NCBI GenBank assembly: GCA_035771175.1
Contig: CM069597.1
Span: forward strand, 10,575,001-10,639,000
Direction: 5' to 3'
Source of the DNA: Paratinospora sagittata
Lineage: Eukaryota; Streptophyta; Magnoliopsida; Ranunculales; Menispermaceae
DNA: 64,000 bases
Shown here: positions 56,463 to 64,000 of the stretch, one piece after another
Layout of the letters: every line of letters begins with the position of its first letter
Numbering within the stretch: the stretch's first letter is position 1
Notes under the pieces: generated by a model
The model's input: only the letters and a program-made list of their open reading frames with translations
Databases searched by the model: none
Told to the model about the DNA's origin: nothing
Translations under genes and position numbers: made by a program

Positions 56463-58524
56463 TGTAATCCCTTGAAAAAAAAATCAAAAGAAATAATATA
56501 TATACTTTCCAATTTCAAACATAATCCCTGAAATCTTGCCTGGAATCACGCCGGTAATCTCGGCTGAAATCGCGTCTCTCTCTCTCAAAACCCAATCGCA
56601 CAAGCCTCGCTCTTTCGAAACCAACGCACAAGCCTCATCTTCCTCTCGAAACCCTCTCTCTTCTCTCTTCCTTTCTCCGCTAGCGCACACCGCCGCTCAT
56701 CACCGTTGCTGCTCACCAACGCTGCTACTTCGATTATTCTTCTCCTCTGCTCTCTCGCTCTCGCCAGGTCTCTCTCTCAACTCTTTGCTCAAAACCCCAA
56801 TGCACGAAACCTCATCTCGCCGCTGCAACTCTCCGCCATTCCCCTGCTCTCGCCGCCGCCGCTCTCTCTCTCTTTTCCGCCATCCGCCACTGCTCTCGTC
56901 GCCGCTCTCTCTCTCTCTTCTCTTCTCCGCCACTGCTCTCTCGATCTCTCAATCTCTAGATCTCTCGCTCTCACCCTCTCGCTCTGAATCTCTCTCTCTC
57001 TTCTCTCCACCACCACCATCAACGCCCCCCTTATTCTTTATTTCCCTAATCCATTTCAATTTTTTTTTAAACGTCCAACTGCACACCCCTTCTTCTTTAT
57101 TTCACTATTCCATTTTAATTTTTTTTAAACGTCCCACCACAATATATGTATATATCTCTACACTCATAATCGTTCTTATGAGTAATTATATTATCAAACG
57201 TAATATACGTGTACAGGTTGAGTACTACGCGTGACGACAAATTTAAGTAATTTGGAATTTAGCGATTCAGGTGGGGATGATTCTAGGCCTTCATAATATT
57301 TTATTTTGATATATAGATAGGAATCTTAAATTAATTAGGTCTATAGTATTATTAGATTGCTTATGCATGCCTATTGTACATGATTTATATATACAATGTT
57401 GCGATTGTTAGCCATGATGATATGTGTGTCAACATGATTTTTATTTTGATCAAATGATAATTGGATGCATGAAATTCATGTGGTAATTGAAGTCATTTAT
57501 AAATTTTAATGCCTGATAATGAAATGTATGACTTGAAATATTGGCATAGTAAAGTTCATGCATGAATACTATTATAATTGACTTTGTGACATGATACTAT
57601 GTGCAGTAAAGTTTGAATATGTTTTATAAATGCACCTAATATCGTACTTATACCGTACGTATGGCGTGACATCACTAAGGAACATGATTAAGATAAGAAT
57701 CACACATATGGGGCAGTATTCTAAGGAATATCGTCATTGTTTATTATGGGGCAGTTATTCATGATGAATATCGCCAACGAGTTCTAATTTTTGTGTAGTG
57801 CCACCCTTAGTTTGATTTCCTAAAGGTACGTGATTTAGAACATGATGAAATTCTCGACTCAAACAATCTAATGTTGCAACGATTAATGTGTGAAACTTGT
57901 TTGTAATGTTCTTGTGTATGTATCATAATAAAATATTGTGAATTATTTAGATTACCCACTGGGCTTTCAAGCTCACCCCTATTTTTTTTTACATGCAGGT
58001 ACTTAGAAAATAAAGTCGCAAGTTCGTGACGTAGTCAGTGTAGTAGGGGTGGGTTTAATTAATTTGTTAGTGTAGTGGTGTCGGAGTTGAATGTTTTTAT
58101 TTGATTTTGTTTTTTATTGACAATTGAAATTCTAAGAACATTATTACGGTTGGTAAAGACCCTGTGATTTATTTCACGTATAAATGCCTTGGACGTAAAT
58201 TCTATTTGATGGATGTATTTAAATTATTGTGTCCATGATGGATGGACAAGGGCAAGTACCCTCATAATTCACTATAGAAATTTGTATAGTGGAATTATGT
58301 GGTCCTTGGTATGAGAAAAAAAAAGGTAATCGTTTATCTTAATCAGAAAGTTGGTTGAAAAAATATAAACTAATAGTTTTGCAAATTTTACTATCTATAT
58401 AATGACTATGGGTTAAGGTAGACGGATACGAATAACATCTCGATTTTTTGTGGTTCTTCTCGATAAAATTAAAATATTCATTATTTTACAAGAAAATTTT
58501 AGTTTTGAAAATCGGGGTGTTACA
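56463..58524 (+). repeat. 3' LTR of chromovirus
   Basis: 2062 bp, 417 bp shorter than the 5' LTR. It lacks most of the TA microsatellite, several copies of a CGCCGGAAATC repeat and the 49120-49460 stretch. An open frame of 232 codons (56536-57234) reads through its C/T-rich part and is not considered coding. Confidence 0.93.
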
Positions 58525-58850
58525 GTTGGAAACGCGTAAAAGGGGATTTCAAAGTGCATCCAAAGGGCGAATCTATGATCTAAGGTAATGTTTTTGGACT
58601 TTTCATCTCCTTTTAATGATTTGAGAATAACTTGGGTGAAGAGCTAGCTTTGAATCCTTAGAAGTTAAGAGATTTTTGACCCCATTCACACTCATTCAAA
58701 CCTAGGTTTAATTTATGAAGAATTCTTATGATAGAATAAATTAATTTACTAAGTTTGAATCCATATATTAACCTAGTTTGAATCTGTATATTAATACATG
58801 ATAAATTGACATCATAAATATGTATATTCACAGCAACATGTATATACATC

Positions 58851-58904
<54 letters not shown>

Positions 58905-60813
58905 TGGCTGAATAAATATGGAATATATATATATATATGAGTTGAAAGAAGACGTTGAAAGTTAAAAATCTTATTAACATATATGTTTCTTGGATCCTCA
59001 TAGTGGGATCAGAAATTTGAAAATGAAAAAATAAATAGCTAGCTCTTAGTATATAATATATCTAATATGTGAAATAATTATGCAAGTGGAAATGAAACAA
59101 TTAGGCAAACTTCTTTTACTCTCTCATTTCGGTTTGATTCTTTCTTCTTCTTCATTCTCTTGTTAGCTTTATTGATTCTTAATCTTGATAATTACTGATT
59201 TTCATTTATCTATAGTTTATTATCTTGCTGGAAATGCTAGTTAGTTCAAATTTCTTTATATATGTGTATGATGTGTAACTGTTTCAACAACCCAACTTTG
59301 GGTAGATTTTCCACTTACAAACATCATCAACAATGGCTGTGGGTAGGACGAAATGAAAATAGCAAGTATGGAGAAGAGAAACGGGAAGAGATTAGAACGA
59401 AATAGAAGGGGAAAATAGGAGGAAAATGGATAGGAACATGGCTGGTCGAAATGGAAAAAATGAAAGATAAGCTGTTATAACAGCCCATATTAGTTTTACT
59501 ACTTCAAACTCAAACCTATTGGAGTTGTGGGTTAGTGAGATTCAAAGTAGGAAAATGAGAGAATATATTTTTTTAAAAAAATGGGAAAAAGGATGGTGGG
59601 ATCCATGCTAAAATCAGCATGGAACAGTGACTGTCCACCATGAAAATTAAAGGGGCGGACAGGCTGATTTTAAACCAATGTTTGGGGCAAATTTTCACCC
59701 TTTGAGTTGAAGCTATTGAAGTTATGGGTTAGATGAATAAAAACTAGGAAGTGAGGAGAGTAGAAAAGGGAAATAAATTGGAGAATAAATCATTAGGGGA
59801 GGAAGAAATTGGAGTAGAAAGTAGTGAAGAAACCCATGAGAAAAAAAGAGGCAGGCAAGTTTCTTAGCAGTCATGTTTGGAGCAAAACTTCACCATCAAA
59901 ATGAGTTTGATTGAATCTGTGGGTTTGATGAATTAAACATAGGAAGATTGGAGAATGGAGATGAGGATCCATGTGGTGGAAAAATGAGGAGAAAAAGTGT
60001 TGGAAAACATGTTACAATGTTAAATGAGGAAGATGATGAATAGTATAGTGTTACCAATTTTGACCCGGCCAAGAACCCTTTGACTTAATCAATTTGAGGC
60101 TTATTTCATGCTAAAGGAGACACTTTACTAACCCACCTAAGAAAAATAAAAATGAATATATTAATGTGAGTTGAACCTTAAGGCTATAATAAAATAATCT
60201 ATTTTCAAAAATTTGGTTTCATTAAATTGGTGGATAAGTACAACTTATTTTCATGTGGCCTAAAATATTAACTTAAAAAAAAAATGTAGATTTGCTAAAT
60301 CATAGAAATATGGCAAGATAGCCCAACTAAATTTTGCCCTTTTTAACCCTATAAGTCCAAATTAATTTAATTAAAGTCTATTAGACTTAATTAATTATAA
60401 TGCAAATCAAAATCACCTATCTAATTGACCCAATAAGTTAATATTGGATTCAATAGATGTTTAATCAACTCAATCAAGCTGTATTGACTTGACACATCTA
60501 AACTAATCAAATCTTATGAGTCCAATTAGCCAACTTAGTGCAACTTCAATAAACATGAGCCAATTAATTTTATTCAATCAAGCGTAATTAGGCTTCATAC
60601 CTAATTTTTAGATGCCAACATAGTCAAGATATACATATACCCTAAAGATGGTAAAAAAAATACTATAATGCCCTTGGCATCAAATAATTGATAAAATATT
60701 AATAAATAAAATAAAATCTTAATAAAGCTTTCCGCCATAAAAATTCAAAGATAATAACTAAAATAAAACATAAAAATACGACTATTTTTCCGATATGACT
60801 CTAAGGTTGGAAA
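58525..60813 (+). other. Non-coding repeat-like sequence, right of chromovirus
   Basis: Continues the LTR-like sequence left of 48378. No ORF. It holds a TA microsatellite (58854-58896) and, from 59490 to 59960, three imperfect copies of a segment of about 190 bp (GAGTT, GTGGGTT or ATGGGTTAGATGAAT, AAACTAGGAAG). I cannot place its end or class. Confidence 0.4.
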
Positions 60814-60839
60814 ATGTTACCTGTGTATACAGGTAACAT
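60814..60839. repeat. 11-bp perfect inverted repeat
   Basis: ATGTTACCTGT (60814-60824) and ACAGGTAACAT (60829-60839), separated by GTAT. It may mark an LTR or element junction. Confidence 0.9.
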
Positions 60840-61389
60840 GTCCCACCTTATATATTGAGATAAGTTTTTTGTAGAATAATATACTATCTAGTTATCACGG
60901 TTTTGTTGATATTTTAAATAGTATTCAAATTCGATGGTTTAACGTGATTATTCGTAAGAGTTTTCCTTGGCTATTGATTAATTGACAAAGGCGGCTGATC
61001 CCCGTCCTTTGAAAATGGACCAGTGATCAGTAATATTTATCTAAGTCGCTTACGCAACTCTGTTGTCACACTTTTGCTCATTTAAGAAGAAAAAAAAATG
61101 ATTGATAGATTTACAAATTGACACTTTTCCTAAGGAAAATATTCAATATATTATTAGCTATTAAGTCGTAGATTAATCAATTACTGAGATTTAATTTTTG
61201 CATCATATAGGAAAATTGTGTTTTTAAGAAAGATAATTTTCATAGAACATCCTACTTATACCTATTGAGAAAAGTTTGAATGAAATCTAAAAATGACCCC
61301 CCCTATTTATAATACGAACTTTTTTAGCACTTTTCCAAAATGCCCTTGAACTTTTTATTTATTTATCGTCTCGTCCGTTGCTCGAAAGT
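60840..61389. other. Non-coding AT-rich sequence
   Basis: No gene. The right part may belong to the LTR that resumes at 62924, since the solo LTR at 61390 separates them. Confidence 0.4.
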
Positions 61390-62923
61390 TGATAAGTTGA
61401 CATTTAGATGTGTTTTAGAATATGTTTTGGATTAGTTTTAGGTTAGTTTATTCATATATTTGATGTGTTTATCTTGGTTTGGTCTATTTGTTAGTTTAAC
61501 CAACTTTTGATATATATCGCTTTATTTCGGTATTTAATTTTATAAGTTGGTTTAGTTGATCTTATAAGTGTTTAATCATTTGTTTTTATTTGTTTTGTAG
61601 GTTTTTAGATGTGTTTGAAGTTAATTTGGATGATGGAAACAATATACATGAAGATGAAATGAAGATAAATGAAGAAAACAAGTCAAAAAGTGAAGAAAAT
61701 CAGGAAAAAAAGGCCCAAAAATATTTTTTGAGCGCCGCGACGCTCATTTCTAGCGCTGTGGTGCTCCGCAAAAAGGTAATTGCGCGACTTTTTTGTTACT
61801 CCCATAACTTTCTCAATTTAATTCCGAATTAGACATGGTTTATTTCCATGGATTCCTTACTTGAAATAATATAATATAGAAGGGTTTTGAGGTGGATTTG
61901 GAGTGGATAACAATAACAAAAATGGCAAGGAAGAAAGTGGATGTGCGATTCAAAATTAAAAACTTTCTAATTTTGTTGCGAACTTTCCTAATTCAACTTG
62001 GACTTCTCTTGGACAACTTGCTATTGGCTTGGGCACATAAATACATCATTCCTTAGGGATTTTAGAGAAGAGAGATTAGAGAGAACACACAGGAGAAGAG
62101 AACAAGACAGCTAGGAGGAAGGAAGGCGAAGATTCGAAAGAAGATTCAAGTTCCAGATTTTCTAGTTTGCTATTAATGTTTATTATTGAAGTTTTCTCTG
62201 TGTCTTGTGTTAATTTCATTCAAGCTATGAACTAATCTTTTGTTCTAGAGGATAGATGGATCCTAACTTTGATTTTATGTTCTAGTTTAGGGTTTTACTT
62301 ATTGTTAATGGATTTATGATAGTTTATTTATATTTCTCCGTTGTTAATGCTTTCAATCTCTTGATCATGGATTGGATGAACTTAGTTCTAGGGTGCGGCA
62401 CTCGATAGAGGGTACTTTGGATTGGAACAAGAAAAATATAGCCTAGGTTATCGTGAGACCGAGAGGAGATCGAGACCATTTGAAGTCATTAATGGAAATC
62501 ATAGATCTTAGTAAGTTTGTAGGAATTAGATCTTTATCAAGAGGTCGAGATCAATTCCTATGAATATGCTCTAACGCGGCACTCGAGAGAGGGTGTTAGA
62601 AACATTAGGATTTTCGACTTATAAACTAAGTGAATACATTGATGATAAATATTTGGAAAAGAACATAGTTGGTAGTTAGGTGAAATCGATTGTCTAGGTT
62701 TTCGCATATATTGATTTTTCTCATAATTCGTTTAGTTTAAATTAGTTACGTTTGATTTTTAATTCATTTAAATCTCTATAGTTTGATTACTAGATAAAGT
62801 TAGAAATTAGTGAAAACAGTAATTGGTGAGGTAAACAATCCCTGTAGATACGATAACTTGACTCACCTCGGATTTATTATAACTTGACTATTTGTACACT
62901 TGCAAATTTAAATTTATTGCATC
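61390..62923 (+). mobile_element. Tat/Athila-like solo LTR
   Basis: Starts TGATAAGTTGAC and is similar along its length to the LTRs at 26184-27755 and 35993-37360, including CTAGAGGATAGATGGATCC and the TTAGTGAAAACAG end. GC-rich GAGCGCCGCGACGCTC lies near 61729 and a CATAAATAC box near 62036. The end is near 62923 (TTGCA); no target duplication is clear. An 80-codon ORF at 61590-61832 lies in it and is not conserved in the relatives. Confidence 0.75.
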
Positions 62924-63128
62924 AAGAGCGTTCTCGAGAACGTTCTCAATAACGTTCTTGAGAAGATTCTTTTCAAAAAATACCAATTATATCCTTTCTC
63001 GAGATATATCTCGATAAAATTCTTTTTAAATAATACCAACTATGTCGTTTTTCATTTTTTATCCGTAGACTTTTCTCATAATGTCAATCGTGTCCCTTTT
63101 TTGTCCTTTTTTGGATTGAAAATGTTAC
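62924..63128 (-). mobile_element. Gypsy LTR fragment with palindromes
   Basis: On the minus strand this begins TTGTAACATTTTC after a purine tract, as a gypsy 3' LTR would. At 62930-62970 it has GTTCTCGAGAAC, a perfect 12-bp palindrome, and repeated AACGTTCT motifs. CGAGATATATCTCG near 63000 is another perfect palindrome. Confidence 0.5.
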
Positions 63129-63170
63129 AACCTTCCCTCCTTAAATAACTTCATCCTCGAAATTTGTTTC
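63129..63170 (-). other. Polypurine-type tract
   Basis: On the minus strand ATTTCGAGGATGAAG is followed by AAGGAGGGAAGG, the sequence that precedes 3' LTRs in gypsy chromoviruses. It overlaps the end of the ORF remnant. Confidence 0.6.
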
Positions 63171-63851
63171 ATAGCAATTATAGTTGTCTGCAAAATTTTG
63201 AATATAATATTCATGCAAATATCTTACCCACAAATGGTTCACCATCATAATCTTGTTGTAGAAGTAACAAGGTATTATCTTCCACCACTTCTTCTGCTTG
63301 GACTGGTGGTGGTTGTCATGGTCGCAGTGTTTCATATATTCCACTTTCAATCGAGACACAGTCTAGTTTTGGTTGGTAGTTATAGGGTTGGCTAACAAAA
63401 GGACTAGAACCTTGTAAGAATTGTTGCGTAAAGTTTCCATGCAACGAGGAATGCCTAGGTGGTGTTGCTGTTGTCATGTCGAATCGGTGGTCATAGTTTC
63501 TGAGAGGTTGATTAAATCGGTATGGTTTCATGGGGATGACTAACTTAAGCTTTCTTCGTTGATACTGTCATAACGGTAGAGCTTCAGTGGCTGTTTTGTG
63601 AGGTGCTGGTGTTGGGCTTTGGTAAGGTGTGGCCAATATTTCAGGTAAATGCAGTTCGAAAGATTGTGGCGCAAAGAAAGGAAAAGTGGAGAATAGTTCT
63701 GAAGTTTCTCTTTTGTAATAATATGGATAATATGGTTCTTGTTTTGTATCGACTCTAAGGTTTCAATCTTTGGTTGCCTATCTTGGTTTGGAAGCAGTTG
63801 GTATATTTCATTCCAATTGTATTGGTAACGCAAATTCTCATTTGGGTCCAT
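63141..63851 (-). pseudogene. Unrecognised broken ORF
   Basis: Starts MDPNENLRYQYNWNEIYQLL at 63851, right after TTTTTGCATTTTTCAG, a good 3' splice acceptor. After a frame change it reads EPYYPYYYKRETSELF and FFAPQSFELHLPEIL, and from 63531 MKPYRFNQPLRNYDHRFDM. After one stop it continues QPPPVQAEEVVEDNTLLLLQ. The protein is rich in aromatic residues, proline and glutamine and I match it to no family. The gypsy-like tract at its end suggests it belongs to an element, but a captured or host gene is possible. Upstream lies beyond the window. Confidence 0.4.
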
Positions 63852-64000
63852 CTGAAAAATGCAAAAAAAAACATATGATTATCCAGTATGTACATTTTCA
63901 CACATCAAAATGAAACATAATTATAAGCATGATAATTATAGAATTTCATTTTTCAATGTTACTAATAAATAATTTTGGATATCTATGTTTTATTTCATTT
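63852..64000. other. AT-rich edge of window
   Basis: Possible intron or leader upstream of the minus-strand ORF. Nothing else is seen. Confidence 0.3.

Larger units (their letters stand above)
48379..58524 (+). mobile_element. Full-length Ty3/gypsy chromovirus, decayed
   Basis: Both LTRs (48379-50857, 56463-58524) start TGTAATCCC and end GGGTGTTACA, and the element is bounded by identical GTTGG (48374-48378, 58525-58529). Primer site 50861-50871, gag, protease, RT, RNase H and integrase with chromodomain-like tail, polypurine tract 56451-56462. At least a dozen stops interrupt the ORF. The domain order and tail suggest a Tekay/Del-like chromovirus. Confidence 0.95.

Noticed and set aside
56536..57234. 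232-codon ORF
   Set aside because: Same low-complexity segment in the 3' LTR, in a frame not shared by the 5' LTR along its full length.
58854..58896. Microsatellites here and at 27450-27487, 34810-34854, 48065-48115 and 48396-48436
   Set aside because: Ordinary AT or AAT simple repeats within LTR or spacer DNA; no further signal.
61590..61832. 80-codon ORF in solo LTR
   Set aside because: The corresponding region of the related LTRs is not open in the same way; the U3 GC box lies in it.

Overview
The window is a stretch of plant nuclear DNA made almost entirely of nested transposable elements. I recognise no intact host gene, no rRNA or tRNA gene and no CRISPR array. Plant origin is supported by SIRE-like Ty1/copia LTRs with a TGGTATCAGAGC primer site, Ty3/gypsy chromovirus elements with a chromodomain-type tail, Tat/Athila-like elements primed by tRNA-Asp, a CACTA transposase fragment and a Caulimoviridae-type endogenous pararetrovirus. 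Dicot is likely but is inference. The species cannot be named from the sequence.

Layout. 1-3430: Copia LTR pieces, including a solo LTR (326-2666, duplicated target site ACAAG). 3431-4300: CACTA fragment. 4301-9880: minus-strand gypsy element (LTR, broken pol). About 9890-14900: broken pararetrovirus copy (coat, protease, RT-RNase H, a downstream ORF, promoter). 14900-23960: fragments of gypsy, Tat-like and Copia LTRs, including a 2.8 kb solo Copia LTR (16309-19108, target site GATAG). 23961-44733: one minus-strand SIRE-like Copia element, split twice. One insert is a Tat-like non-autonomous element (26184-35123, target site TCATC). The other is a Tat-like solo LTR (35635-42387) that carries a related element, which itself carries a gypsy solo LTR: four levels of nesting. 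44734-48051: plus-strand gypsy element, the Copia target. 48052-48378 and 58525 onward: a further LTR-like sequence holding a 10.1 kb gypsy element with perfect GTTGG target duplication (48379-58524). 60814-64000: another LTR, a Tat-like solo LTR and an unrecognised broken minus-strand ORF.

All autonomous elements are decayed. Most stop codons and several lost catalytic aspartates fit C-to-T or G-to-A change, as expected of methylated, silenced repeats. The most interesting signals are non-coding. First, Copia LTRs carry tandem arrays of small hairpins downstream of the putative TATA box, with a conserved loop (about CCCGTAAG) and stems that differ between units and elements while staying complementary. 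Second, LTRs of three unrelated lineages carry GC-rich self-complementary clusters shortly upstream of a TATA-like box. Both were found by eye and need computation to confirm.
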